A DNA stretch of 64,000 nucleotides from Pseudoalteromonas sp. XI10. Lineage in GTDB: Bacteria; Pseudomonadota; Gammaproteobacteria; Enterobacterales; Alteromonadaceae. The stretch is from positions 25,750 through 89,749 of the forward strand of contig NZ_LOPY01000045.1 in NCBI RefSeq assembly GCF_001469895.1, read 5' to 3'. Below are positions 45,217 to 54,508 of this stretch, piece after piece (the stretch's first letter is position 1; each line of letters begins with the position of its first letter). A model generated the notes under the pieces. The model worked only from the letters and a program-made list of their open reading frames with translations. It searched no databases and had not been told where the DNA came from. Made by a program: the position numbers and the translations under genes.

Positions 45217-45930
45217 TTATTTAATGAATGCAAATGCATCGGCGTACATGTTCTCACGTACCGCACCATGATTAATAAAATCATCGCGAACTACGCCAAT
45301 CATGTCAAAGCGTCCTGCCATGTAAATATCGTATGGTTCTAAAGACACGATATCTTCCATAACAGCCTTGTGGACGTAACCAGTTTTGCCAGTCCAGCTT
45401 TGTGGCGCATTTTCAACTACTGGAATGTATTGGAAATGTGGGTTGCTGTTTGCCCATGCTTGCATTTCATCATGAGCATAAAGTGCAGCTTGCTCACGTA
45501 CACCCCAGTAAAATAATACAGGACGCTCACAGCCAATTTCAGCAAGGTGATCAGCCATTGATTTGGCATAAGAAAAGCCTGTACCGCCAGCAAGTAGAAT
45601 AATTGGGCGCTCACCCTCAACTCGCAGCTGTGATACACCTAAGCCCACTTCAACATTAACTTGCTGTTGCTCTGTATGAGCTTGACGTAAATGGTCAAGC
45701 GCTTGCATTGCATACGAATCAGCACCCGCGGCACCAATGTGTAGTTCAATCTGTTCAGTTTGCGACGGGCGGCTTGCAATAGAAAAGGCACGCTTATCTT
45801 TTTCGCCTAATACTAGTTGCATATATTGGCCTGCCTCGAATGACACAGGTTGCTGTGGTTTCAAAATGACCTTATGTACGTGGTCTGTAAGCGGGCTGAT
45901 CGCAACAACGTCAGCGAGTAGTGTTTGCAT
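45217..45930 (-). CDS. fre: NAD(P)H-flavin reductase
   Basis: A 237-residue ferredoxin-reductase-type enzyme that reduces free FMN and riboflavin with NAD(P)H. The flavin site is in the KDKRAFSIASRP region and the nucleotide site in LLAGGTGFSYAKSM. The C-terminal AGRFDMIGVVRDDFINHG is typical of Fre/LuxG. It lies just after ubiD, as in E. coli, where Fre supplies reduced flavin to UbiX/UbiD-linked chemistry among other uses. A terminator follows. Confidence 0.95.
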   Translation of the reverse strand: MQTLLADVVAISPLTDHVHKVILKPQQPVSFEAGQYMQLVLGEKDKRAFSIASRPSQTEQIELHIGAAGADSYAMQALDHLRQAHTEQQQVNVEVGLGVSQLRVEGERPIILLAGGTGFSYAKSMADHLAEIGCERPVLFYWGVREQAALYAHDEMQAWANSNPHFQYIPVVENAPQSWTGKTGYVHKAVMEDIVSLEPYDIYMAGRFDMIGVVRDDFINHGAVRENMYADAFAFIK

Positions 45931-46017
45931 AGTTTACCTTTATAAGCACAGAAGCAAATTCGGTTATGAAACGCACTCATAACCGTTAAATTTTGAGCAG
46001 TTTAACATAGACACAGC

Positions 46018-47484
46018 CTAGAGAATATCTAAGCTGTCCCATAATTCATCAACACGTTCTTTGATTTTTGGATCCATAACAATGGGTTCACCCCATTCAC
46101 GATCTGTTTCGCCTGGCCATTTATTGGTTGCATCCATGCCCATTTTTGAGCCAAGGCCAGAAACTGGTGATGCAAAATCTAAATAATCAATTGGCGTGTT
46201 TTCGATCATCGTCGTATCGCGAGCTGGATCCATACGCGTGGTAATTGCCCATATCACGTCGTTCCAGTCGCGTGCGTTTATATCATCATCGCAAACAATC
46301 ACGAACTTGGTATACATGAATTGGCGCAAGAAAGACCACACCCCCATCATCACGCGCTTGGCATGACCTGGATATTGTTTTTTCATCGTGACCACAGCCA
46401 TACGATAAGAGCAGCCTTCAGGTGGTAGATAAAAATCTACAATTTCAGGGAATTGCTTTTGCAGAATTGGCACGAACACTTCGTTCAATGCAACCCCGAG
46501 TACTGCTGGCTCATCAGGTGGACGGCCTGTGTAAGTGCTGTGATAAATTGGGTTTTCACGATGTGTAATGTGAGTGACCGTCATCACCGGAAACTCGTCT
46601 ACTTCGTTGTAGTAACCTGTGTGATCGCCATAAGGACCTTCTGGTGCTGTTTCACCCGGCATAATATAACCTTCAAGTACGAACTCTGCGGTAGCAGGCA
46701 CTTGTAGGTCATTTGAAACCGATTTAACAACTTCAGTTTTACTACCGCGTAGTAAACCAGCAAACGCATATTCGCTTAGGGTGTCTGGTACTGGTGTTAC
46801 AGCGCCTAGGATTGTCGCAGGATCGGCACCTAATGCCACCGATACAGGGTAAGGTTCGCCTGGGTGCTCTTTACACCACTCACGAAAATCTAATGCGCCA
46901 CCGCGGTGCGATAGCCAACGCATAATAATTTTGTTTTTACCCAATAGCTGCTGACGGTAAATACCTAAGTTTTGGCGCTTTTTATAAGGCCCTTTGGTAA
47001 CCGTTAGGCCCCATGTGATCAAGGGAGCAGCATCACCCGGCCAGCAATGTTGGATAGGCAGCTTAGTTAAGTCAACATCATCGCCTTCAAGTATAACTTG
47101 CTGACAAGGCGCTTTTTTTACTTCTTTAGCTGGCATATTCAGTACTTGTTTGAATACTGGGATTTGCCCTAGTGCCTCTTTAATGCCTTTCGGTGGCTCA
47201 GGCTCTTTTAGAAAAGCTAATAACTTACCAACTTCGCGCAGTTCACTAACATCATCTTGCCCCATGCCCATTGCAACACGCTTAGGTGTACCAAAAAGGT
47301 TGGCAAGAACGGGAATAGTGTGGCCTTTAGGGTTTTCGAATAACAGAGCTGGGCCTTTGGCACGTAAAGTACGGTCGGCAATTTCGGTCATTTCAAGGTA
47401 AGGATCAATTTCTTGTTTGATCCGTTTTAATTCACCTTTTTGTTCTAATAACTCGATAAATTCGCGAAGATCTTTGTATTTCAT
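46018..47484 (-). CDS. ubiD: 4-hydroxy-3-polyprenylbenzoate decarboxylase UbiD
   Basis: A 488-residue prenyl-FMN-dependent decarboxylase of ubiquinone biosynthesis. Conserved stretches include [20 protein letters not shown] at the N-terminus, the cofactor/metal region in NLGIYRQQ and [10 protein letters not shown], and the Glu region in [20 protein letters not shown]. It is close to the E. coli length (497). It is the first gene of ubiD-fre, with an 87-base gap to fre. Confidence 0.96.
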   Translation of the reverse strand: MKYKDLREFIELLEQKGELKRIKQEIDPYLEMTEIADRTLRAKGPALLFENPKGHTIPVLANLFGTPKRVAMGMGQDDVSELREVGKLLAFLKEPEPPKGIKEALGQIPVFKQVLNMPAKEVKKAPCQQVILEGDDVDLTKLPIQHCWPGDAAPLITWGLTVTKGPYKKRQNLGIYRQQLLGKNKIIMRWLSHRGGALDFREWCKEHPGEPYPVSVALGADPATILGAVTPVPDTLSEYAFAGLLRGSKTEVVKSVSNDLQVPATAEFVLEGYIMPGETAPEGPYGDHTGYYNEVDEFPVMTVTHITHRENPIYHSTYTGRPPDEPAVLGVALNEVFVPILQKQFPEIVDFYLPPEGCSYRMAVVTMKKQYPGHAKRVMMGVWSFLRQFMYTKFVIVCDDDINARDWNDVIWAITTRMDPARDTTMIENTPIDYLDFASPVSGLGSKMGMDATNKWPGETDREWGEPIVMDPKIKERVDELWDSLDIL

Positions 47485-47566
47485 TTTAGCCGCTTAAACG
47501 CTGAATAAACTGTCGCTATTATACTCAAAACCACTGATTAAGCTAATTTAGCAAACAAAGCTTTTG

Positions 47567-47857
47567 CTATTGCTGGGTTAAGCTACATTGGTACTTTTTT
47601 CCTTTTAAAATCAGCATTGCTTCATCGCCTTTAGACCAAAACAGCACATTATCGGCACTGTATTTAACCCCTGAGCCGCTTACTTGGCGATTGAGTAAAA
47701 ATTCACTCTCCTTAAATGTCAGTCTTGCTTCCTCATCATTGTATTCAACAATACTGGCGCTAAGGGTTTCATCGCACAGATAATTGCTCGGTGCACTTTG
47801 CTCAGCACACGCGCACAAGGTAACTAAAGCGAGCCCTGAGAGAAGTGGTTTAATCAT
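47567..47857 (-). CDS. MliC-like lysozyme-inhibitor lipoprotein
   Basis: A 96-residue lipoprotein. The signal peptide ends LCAC, with lipidation at Cys17. The body matches MliC: a Cys pair (YLCDET and YQCSLTQQ), SGSGVKYSADNVLFWSKGDEA, and a KG-x-x-A-x-L segment that in MliC inserts into the C-type lysozyme active site. It would protect peptidoglycan from host or grazer lysozyme (inference from the family). Standing alone, it is divergent from the DUF808 gene. Confidence 0.85.
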   Translation of the reverse strand: MIKPLLSGLALVTLCACAEQSAPSNYLCDETLSASIVEYNDEEARLTFKESEFLLNRQVSGSGVKYSADNVLFWSKGDEAMLILKGKKYQCSLTQQ

Positions 47858-47970
47858 AGAAACACCTCTATTTTTGAATGAGCTATAAGCCTAACAAAGA
47901 AAAATTAACCGTTGGTGAAAATGGCAGGATAAGTTATGTTGATAGTGTATTTAATGGGCAAGGAGCTACC

Positions 47971-48876
47971 ATGGCAGGCACTAATTTACTCACCTTACTT
48001 GATGATATTACAACACTTTTAGACGATATTGCGACGATGAGTAAAGTCGCAACAAAAAAAACAGCAGGGGTGTTAGGTGATGACCTAGCTCTTAATGCTC
48101 AGCAAGTCACAGGGGTAACTGCCGATAGAGAGTTGCCTGTAGTTTGGGCTGTGGCAAAAGGCTCGTTTATTAACAAAGCTATCTTAGTGCCCGCAGCATT
48201 ATTGATTAGTGTTTGGTTGCCTTGGTTAATTACTCCGCTGTTAATGGTTGGCGGGCTGTTTTTGTGCTTTGAAGGTGCAGAGAAAATTATCGAAAAGCTG
48301 TTTGGTCATGCTCAACAAGAAGATGAAACTCTGGCTGAACAACAAGACTTACAAGAATACGAAAAGCAAAAAGTGAAAGGGGCGATCCGCACTGATTTTA
48401 TCCTCTCAGCAGAAATTATCGTGATAACGCTAGGCACGGTTGCTGGCGCAACACTGGTGAATCAAGCTTTAGTGCTTAGTGTAATAGCAATTATTATGAC
48501 CATTGGCGTGTATGGGTTAGTTGCAGGCATTGTTAAACTAGATGATGCTGGTTTGTATTTACTGCAAAAAGCGCAGCAAAGTGGCGGTAAGTTTAAAGAG
48601 CTAGTAGGTAAGTTTTTACTTGCTGCAGCGCCTAAGTTAATGCGCTTTTTAGCCTTTGCAGGAACGGTTGCTATGTTTTTAGTTGGCGGAGGCATATTGG
48701 TACATGGGATCCCCGTTTTACATCACGCCCAGCAAGGTAGCACTGAGTTTGTTACGAATTTAGTTGGTAAAACGGGTGAGCTGGCTACGCCGATTATATT
48801 TGATGGTTTATTAGGCGTTGTTGCCGGGGTTATCGTTGTGTTAGTGGTTGAACTTTGGCATAAAATTCGTCGCTAA
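47971..48876 (+). CDS. DUF808 (YedI-like) inner-membrane protein
   Basis: A 301-residue polytopic protein. The family start MAGTNLLTLLDDI, LDDIATMSKVATKKTAGVLG and DDLALNAQQVTGV are all present, followed by at least six hydrophobic helices and a VELWHKIRR end. Function is unknown. The ATG at 47971 is chosen because AAGGAG lies five bases upstream and it matches the family N-terminus; the reading frame stays open for 31 further codons upstream to an ATG at 47878 with no family similarity. Confidence 0.9.
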   Translation: MAGTNLLTLLDDITTLLDDIATMSKVATKKTAGVLGDDLALNAQQVTGVTADRELPVVWAVAKGSFINKAILVPAALLISVWLPWLITPLLMVGGLFLCFEGAEKIIEKLFGHAQQEDETLAEQQDLQEYEKQKVKGAIRTDFILSAEIIVITLGTVAGATLVNQALVLSVIAIIMTIGVYGLVAGIVKLDDAGLYLLQKAQQSGGKFKELVGKFLLAAAPKLMRFLAFAGTVAMFLVGGGILVHGIPVLHHAQQGSTEFVTNLVGKTGELATPIIFDGLLGVVAGVIVVLVVELWHKIRR

Positions 48877-48986
48877 ATAGCATCCATTATTGGGTTGTTT
48901 TGTTAAATTTTTGTAGCAAATATAGGGTCTTTGCTTTATTATTGCTCAGCTAAAAATAACAATTAAATCGTTAAATGGAGTTAATC

Positions 48987-50948
48987 ATGTCTCGATATCT
49001 CACTTTTGTGCTGGGACTAGCGTTATTTACGCTATCATTTACCAGCTTCGCTAAACCTGCAAAATTATCAGTAGAAGACTTTAGTAAAGGTAATGACTTT
49101 AGTCGTGTAACTATCTCCCCTGATGGCAACTACGTCGCAGCTATAAAAAAACACGAAGGTAAAAATTCACTCATCATTGTTGATACAACCAAGTTTGCAG
49201 TAACCCATGCGGTTGCTTTTCCGGGTAATGCACAGGTTGGCGAATACCATTGGGTTAACAATGAACGAGTTATTCTTGAAAAAGAGTATTTAAAAGGTTG
49301 GCAAGATACCCCTATTTATTATGGTGAGTTATTTGCCGTGAACGTCGATGGTAGCCGTGGCGCATACGTAATTGGTTATCATGGTGAACAGCAAACTGGT
49401 ACTCGGTTAAAAAAGCAAACACCAGTTCAAGGAACGTCATACCTTTTAGATCCCCTACTTCATGATGATAAAAAAGTTTTGGTTGTCACTTACCCGTGGA
49501 CTGCAACCAATGAACCAACTACCGTTGTATATGAAGTCGATGTTTATCGCGGCCTTCGTACTTTAATTACTCGTTCACCAGCACCTATGGGTGAATTTCT
49601 AACGGACCATGATGGTAACGTTCGTATCGCTGTATCAAGTGACGATTACCTCAATGCGACAGTCCATGTGCGAGAGCCTGAAGGCGGTTTTTGGAAAGAG
49701 CTCGATTTAGAAGGTATTAACTACACCGATATTACATTAAAGGCATTTGATAAATCTGGCGAGTCTGTCTATGCCACTGCATCAAAGGGTGGAGAAGCAG
49801 AGAGCCTTATTAAAATTAATCTGAAAACCAAAGAAGTGACGAAAATCTTTCAAGATAAGCATGTTTCACCGTCGCATATTTGGGTTGATGAAATCTCTAA
49901 AGAGTTATTTGCCATAGAAACCGAGGCTGACTACCCAAGCTATGCGTTTGTTGATAGTAATTCGCCTAAATCACAGCGTCTTAAAGATTTATTGGGCGCA
50001 CTGCCAGGCAGTCAAGTACAGCTAGTTAGCAGTACAGAAGATGATTCAAAAAATATTATTTTCGCATCGAGCGATATAAACCCTGGGCAATATTATCTAT
50101 ATGACGCGAATACTAATAAATTACGAGCGCTATTCTCTACTCGTGGTTGGATCAACCAAGATGATATGGCACAAACCACACCTCTGCGTTTTAAAAGCCG
50201 TGATGGTTTAACAATTCTTGCTTATTTAACGGTGCCAAATGGCAAAGCTGAGAAAAACTTGCCTTTAGTTGTTATGCCGCATGGTGGTCCTTACCAAGCA
50301 AGAGATTATTGGGGTTACGACCCTGAAGCGCAAATGCTAGCTAATAGAGGTATGGCAGTGCTAAAGGTGAATTTTCGTGGCTCACCAGGTTTTGGACAGA
50401 ATTTTAGAGAAGCTGGCTATCGCCAGTGGGGAAAAAATATTCAACACGATATTATTGATGGTGTGAAATTATTAATTAATGACGGCACAGTTGATAAAGA
50501 TAACATATGTATTATGGGAGCCAGCTTCGGTGGTTACTCAGCACTACAAAGCGCGATTATCGAGCCGGATATGTTCAAGTGTGCGATTGGCCTGATGGGG
50601 GTTTACGACTTGCCTCTTATGTATGAAGAAGGTGACACGCAAGCCCGAAGCTATGGTGTTAATTACCTTAAAACAGTGATTGGTACTGATGAAGCCGAGT
50701 TAAAAGCATTCTCGCCTACTTATAATGTCGATAAACTAAAAGCACCTGTGCTTATTGTGCATGGTGGTGAAGACGAACGAGCTCCAATTGAGCAAGCAGA
50801 ATCATTAGAAGCAGCGTTGAAAAAAGCTAAGCACCCATATGAAATCACTATTCTAGATGATGAAGGCCACGGTTTTTATAAAGAAGAGCACCGCACTCTT
50901 TACTATAAAAAAGTATTGGCTTTCTTAGATGATCATTTAAAGCTTTAA
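48987..50948 (+). CDS. Secreted S9 family prolyl-oligopeptidase-type peptidase
   Basis: A 653-residue exported peptidase. The signal peptide (1-22, ending FA) is followed by a beta-propeller (about 35-390, starting FSRVTISPDGNYVAA) and an alpha/beta hydrolase domain with Ser513 (GASFGGYSA), Asp596 (HGGEDERAP) and His628 (DEGHGFY). The layout matches acylaminoacyl-peptidase/DPP-like S9C enzymes, which remove N-terminal residues or acylated residues from peptides. The ATG at 48987 is preceded by TGGAG; an upstream in-frame ATG (48975) lacks a ribosome site. It complements the oligopeptidase at 4.5 kb. Confidence 0.92.
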   Translation: MSRYLTFVLGLALFTLSFTSFAKPAKLSVEDFSKGNDFSRVTISPDGNYVAAIKKHEGKNSLIIVDTTKFAVTHAVAFPGNAQVGEYHWVNNERVILEKEYLKGWQDTPIYYGELFAVNVDGSRGAYVIGYHGEQQTGTRLKKQTPVQGTSYLLDPLLHDDKKVLVVTYPWTATNEPTTVVYEVDVYRGLRTLITRSPAPMGEFLTDHDGNVRIAVSSDDYLNATVHVREPEGGFWKELDLEGINYTDITLKAFDKSGESVYATASKGGEAESLIKINLKTKEVTKIFQDKHVSPSHIWVDEISKELFAIETEADYPSYAFVDSNSPKSQRLKDLLGALPGSQVQLVSSTEDDSKNIIFASSDINPGQYYLYDANTNKLRALFSTRGWINQDDMAQTTPLRFKSRDGLTILAYLTVPNGKAEKNLPLVVMPHGGPYQARDYWGYDPEAQMLANRGMAVLKVNFRGSPGFGQNFREAGYRQWGKNIQHDIIDGVKLLINDGTVDKDNICIMGASFGGYSALQSAIIEPDMFKCAIGLMGVYDLPLMYEEGDTQARSYGVNYLKTVIGTDEAELKAFSPTYNVDKLKAPVLIVHGGEDERAPIEQAESLEAALKKAKHPYEITILDDEGHGFYKEEHRTLYYKKVLAFLDDHLKL

Positions 50949-50956
50949 AAGAAAAG

Positions 50957-50980
50957 TGCCGGCGAGCAAGCTCGCCGGCA
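50957..50980. repeat. GC-rich palindrome in the intergenic region
   Basis: TGCCGGCGAG (50957-50966) and CTCGCCGGCA (50971-50980) are perfect ten-base arms with a CAAG centre. On the minus strand it is followed by CTTTTCTTTT, so it could end leftward transcripts. A second stem, TAGCACG/CGTGCTA (50987-51010), follows. Its base composition contrasts with the AT-rich surroundings, as for REP-like elements. The rest of the 278-base gap to 51226 shows no gene. Confidence 0.55.
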
Positions 50981-51226
50981 AGGATTTAGCACGGGAACGT
51001 AAGCGTGCTAGTGTGCAAGGTCTTCCTTCAAGTTATACAAACTCAAAAGATGATTCTTTCATCAGGCTGCGTAATCTCAAAAGCAGAGCAGGGAGAGTAA
51101 CTCGGCTTTAAAAGAGTATAAATACTACGTCAGTACAAAAATGTTATAACATAACAAAATCAAAGTAAATAGTGAGAACCATATTATTAGGCTGGTTTCT
51201 TATGTGTGATATTTATGGGTAATAGA

Positions 51227-52183
51227 TTATTGAGTATTCAATTTACTACAATCGTAACTCAAGCATAGCTCTGCGAGCTCAATCTTTGCTTTAGGATTCC
51301 CTTGTAAGGTAGCTTTGTTGAGCCAGTAAGCTGCTTTTTCGTTATTCACTTCTGTCCCTTGGCCATCACGATACATCTGACCCAAGTTTAATTGTCCCCA
51401 TGCATAACCATCTTCAGCAGACAGGGTAAAACTTTTCAACGCTTCCTCGTATAAGCCATCTTTGAAGTAAGTGATCCCTTCCTGATTATGTTTATCTAGC
51501 TTAACGCCCGTATATAAAGGCTTAGGTCTAGGCGGGTGCATAACAAAACCACCAAATAAACTATAAAGCTCAGGTCGCATAATTTTATAAATGCTGCCTT
51601 CATCATAAAGCTGCTTTATTTGTGACTTACTGAAAGTCAGGGTTTTACTAGAAAAGTAATCATCTTGAACTAGCATGCTGGTACGCATGGCAATTTCGAT
51701 GTCTTTATTGTACTTGTAAGTGTAGTTAGCAACTCTAAAAGTCATGTTCTTATCATCAAATTCAACGAGCTGAGCTACTTTTAAGTTGTTAATACGTTTT
51801 GGTTTGCCAGTAAATTTATCTGAATAGACAAAATAGGTATCAAATAACTTTGGCTCGTTTAAGTAATTTTGCTCATTTTCAGTTTGCTCATTCGCACCGA
51901 TTAATGCATTTGTTAATAGGTAAACGATAATGAATAGGCCAATAAAGTATTTTATAAACGACGCTAACTCTAAGGCGGGCAATGAATACCAAGGTGCAGG
52001 AGTAACATAGCCACAGTCATCACATTGTCTTTGATAATTAATAGAAAGTGGCATGATGGGCAAAATAGTAAAGCGCAAAACTTTACTGTGATTGCTTAAA
52101 GAATAATGTTCACTATGACAGTGAGGGCACGTTTTTTGTTTTTTATAGAAAACATCAGCTGCAGCGGTATTAAATAGAAGCAT
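51227..52183 (-). CDS. Zinc-ribbon membrane protein with Sel1-like repeats
   Basis: A 318-residue protein with unusual order. The N-terminal zinc ribbon has two CxxC pairs (TCPHCHSE at about 18-24 and CDDCGYVTP at about 53-60). A TM helix (about 80-97) follows, then a middle domain of unknown type (about 110-225) and a C-terminal Sel1/TPR stretch (about 235-310: GYAWGQLNLGQMYRDGQG, AAYWLNKATLQGNPKA). Sel1 repeats mediate protein interactions. I do not recognise a function. It is divergent from dbpA. Confidence 0.8.
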   Translation of the reverse strand: MLLFNTAAADVFYKKQKTCPHCHSEHYSLSNHSKVLRFTILPIMPLSINYQRQCDDCGYVTPAPWYSLPALELASFIKYFIGLFIIVYLLTNALIGANEQTENEQNYLNEPKLFDTYFVYSDKFTGKPKRINNLKVAQLVEFDDKNMTFRVANYTYKYNKDIEIAMRTSMLVQDDYFSSKTLTFSKSQIKQLYDEGSIYKIMRPELYSLFGGFVMHPPRPKPLYTGVKLDKHNQEGITYFKDGLYEEALKSFTLSAEDGYAWGQLNLGQMYRDGQGTEVNNEKAAYWLNKATLQGNPKAKIELAELCLSYDCSKLNTQ

Positions 52184-52370
52184 AGTTTCTTCCTGAAGGT
52201 TGCTATCAATAAACTAGAACAAATGCAGAGAGTTAGAAAGCAGCAAACTGTAAGCAAATATGAATTAAATATGCTGAACAGTGTTTTCGTTTAGAGAAAC
52301 AGCACATTCTCTGCTATGATCCACAGCATCTTCGAGGATGTCCCTCAATTATCAAGTTTGGAATATTACT

Positions 52371-53759
52371 GTGACTGCTACTGCTTTTTCATCTTTGGCT
52401 TTGCCGCGAGAGTTAACCGATAACTTATCAACTTTAGGTTATACGCAAATGACGCCAGTGCAAGCGCAAAGTTTGCCAGTGATCTTGCAAGGCAAAGATA
52501 TTATTGCCCAAGCCAAAACGGGGTCGGGTAAAACGGCTGCATTTAGTTTAGGTGTGCTGGCTAAGTTAAATGTGAAACGCTTTCGTATTCAGTCTCTCAT
52601 TTTATGTCCAACCCGAGAGTTAGCAGAGCAGGTAGCTGAAGAAGTTCGTAAGCTTGCCCGTGGTATTCATAACATTAAAGTTTTAACATTATGTGGTGGT
52701 GTCTCTATTGGTCCACAAATTGGCTCATTAGAACATGGCGCACATATCATCGTTGGTACCCCAGGTCGTGTTGATGACCACATTCGCAAAGGCACATTGC
52801 GCTTAGATGATGTTGAGACCCTAGTGTTAGATGAAGCTGATCAAATGCTAGATATGGGCTTCCAAGATACCCTTGATGCTATTGTTGAGTGCATTCCTAA
52901 CCAACGCCAAACATTATTGTTTAGTGCGACTTATCCAAAATCAATTGCTGCGATAGCTGAGCGAGTGCTTAGCAACCCAGAAATGATTAAGGTAGAAGAA
53001 GAGCAAACAAAAAGCACAATCAAGCAATACTTTTACAAGCTAGATAATAATAAACAGCGCTTTAATACATTGAAGCTGTTGTTGTTGAAGTTCCAACCAG
53101 AAAGCTGTGTGGTTTTTTGTAACACCAAGGTTGAAACACAGCAGATTTGTGACGACCTTTATGCTGAAGGGTTTAGTGCGGTCGCCTTACATGGTGATTT
53201 AGACCAACGTGAGCGTGAACGTACTTTAATTCGCTTTGCTAATAAAAGCGCTTGTATCTTGGTGGCAACGGATGTTGCTGCGCGTGGCTTAGATATTAAC
53301 GATATGGATATGGTCGTGAACTACCATCTAGCGCATGACCCACAAACCCATGTACACCGTGTTGGCCGTACTGGTCGGGCAGGTAAAAAGGGTATTGCAT
53401 GTTCTATTTATGGTGAAGCTGAGCAATTTAAAGTGGCACAAATTGGCGACCACTACGAGCGCGACTTTGACCCTGAACCAATTCCGCCATTTAGCTTGCT
53501 AGAAAAGCCCGCTTATAAGCCAACCATGGCAACTATTATGATTGATGCTGGCAAGAAGCAAAAAATTCGTGCCGGTGATATTTTAGGAGCATTAACAGGT
53601 AAAGAGGGAATTGCCGGTCATCAGGTAGGTAAAATTAACGTACTTGATAATGTTGCCTTTATTGCTGTTGAGCGAGCTGCTGCAAAACCTGCGTTACGTA
53701 AATTGACTGAAGGTAATATTAAAAAGCGCAAGATCCGTGCGCGACGTTTGAGTAGGTAA
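52371..53759 (+). CDS. dbpA: ATP-dependent RNA helicase DbpA
   Basis: A 462-residue DEAD-box helicase that acts on 23S rRNA helix 92 in large-subunit assembly. Motifs: AKTGSGKT, PTRELAEQV, VLDEADQMLDMGF, FSATYP, HGDLDQRERE, HRVGRTGRAGKKG. The C-terminal DbpA RNA-binding domain (KIRAGDILGALTGKEGIAG to the KKRKIRARRLSR end) identifies it. The GTG at 52371 is chosen: it fits the E. coli N-terminus and has TTGGA upstream. An in-frame ATG at 52338 has its GAGG directly abutting, and TATGAT at 52315-52320 is a likely -10. Confidence 0.93.
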   Translation: MTATAFSSLALPRELTDNLSTLGYTQMTPVQAQSLPVILQGKDIIAQAKTGSGKTAAFSLGVLAKLNVKRFRIQSLILCPTRELAEQVAEEVRKLARGIHNIKVLTLCGGVSIGPQIGSLEHGAHIIVGTPGRVDDHIRKGTLRLDDVETLVLDEADQMLDMGFQDTLDAIVECIPNQRQTLLFSATYPKSIAAIAERVLSNPEMIKVEEEQTKSTIKQYFYKLDNNKQRFNTLKLLLLKFQPESCVVFCNTKVETQQICDDLYAEGFSAVALHGDLDQRERERTLIRFANKSACILVATDVAARGLDINDMDMVVNYHLAHDPQTHVHRVGRTGRAGKKGIACSIYGEAEQFKVAQIGDHYERDFDPEPIPPFSLLEKPAYKPTMATIMIDAGKKQKIRAGDILGALTGKEGIAGHQVGKINVLDNVAFIAVERAAAKPALRKLTEGNIKKRKIRARRLSR

Positions 53760-53768
53760 GTTGTTGAG

Positions 53769-54350
53769 TTATGAGCAGCTTGCTTTAAGTTGCTCATATT
53801 CGAGTTGTATTTTCTTAAACTTAGTTGCACAGCCTTGGCGGTCTGGGTGGTGTTTTAATGCCAGTTGTCGCCAACGCTTTTGTAACTGTTTTTCTGAAAA
53901 ATCAGTAGGTAGCTGCCATGCCTTTAGTAATTGTAATAGCTGCTGCTGAGGTAATGAGTGAATGCCCTTCTTTGGGCTAAATGACGAAAAACGCTGCCAA
54001 AAATCAGTTAACAACGCATCTATTTCATCGCTCGTTGTATCAAAGTTTTGCCAATCTAAATAGTAATCCCGTAGTGGGTCATGACTTTCTAATGCGTTAC
54101 CTGTTTGCTTACTAACAAGTTCAATGTGAAGTGACGCAATCTGCAGCTGTTGCTCTGGTGCAAGTTGTGCTTGTAGTTGATAGAGACCATTCATAACTAA
54201 AAAGTTGCGTTTAAACAGATCTTTTTGTGGGTCATTGTCTAATTGCTCTATTTTTCCTGATTCACTAAGTGCGCTGGCAAGCGTATGAACCTTCCAAACA
54301 GGTTGTTCCAAAAGAAGGTAAAAAATCTCATCAATCAGTGGGTTAACCAT
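53769..54350 (-). CDS. DnaJ-related protein with a C-terminal J domain
   Basis: A 193-residue protein. An N-terminal DNAJ_related-type domain (VNPLIDEIFYLLLEQPVWKV) is followed by a middle helical part and a C-terminal partial J domain (about 140-190) with the HPD motif (ALKHHPDRQG) needed to stimulate DnaK ATPase. It may recruit DnaK to specific substrates (inference). The start at ATG 54348-54350 is preferred to an in-frame TTG three codons earlier; neither has a good ribosome site. It converges on dbpA, with nine bases between the stops. Confidence 0.85.
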   Translation of the reverse strand: MVNPLIDEIFYLLLEQPVWKVHTLASALSESGKIEQLDNDPQKDLFKRNFLVMNGLYQLQAQLAPEQQLQIASLHIELVSKQTGNALESHDPLRDYYLDWQNFDTTSDEIDALLTDFWQRFSSFSPKKGIHSLPQQQLLQLLKAWQLPTDFSEKQLQKRWRQLALKHHPDRQGCATKFKKIQLEYEQLKASCS

Positions 54351-54508
54351 TGTTCGCAAGCCTATCTTTAGTGTAATCTACAGTGGTATACGCTATCACA
54401 GCTGCTTTTTTGAAACTACGCTAATGTTTTTAGATACTAGGGAATGCATTTAGCCGAGCTTAAATAACTTCATTTTCAGGCTAAGTTGATTTTAAGGGAT
54501 TTTGCCAT

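Noticed and set aside
47878..47970. N-terminal 31-residue extension of the DUF808 protein
   Set aside because: The frame is open, but a strong ribosome site and the family N-terminus point to ATG 47971.
52338..52370. Eleven-residue N-terminal extension of DbpA from ATG 52338
   Set aside because: The GAGG sequence directly abuts that ATG, leaving no spacing, and the residues do not match the family; GTG 52371 does.
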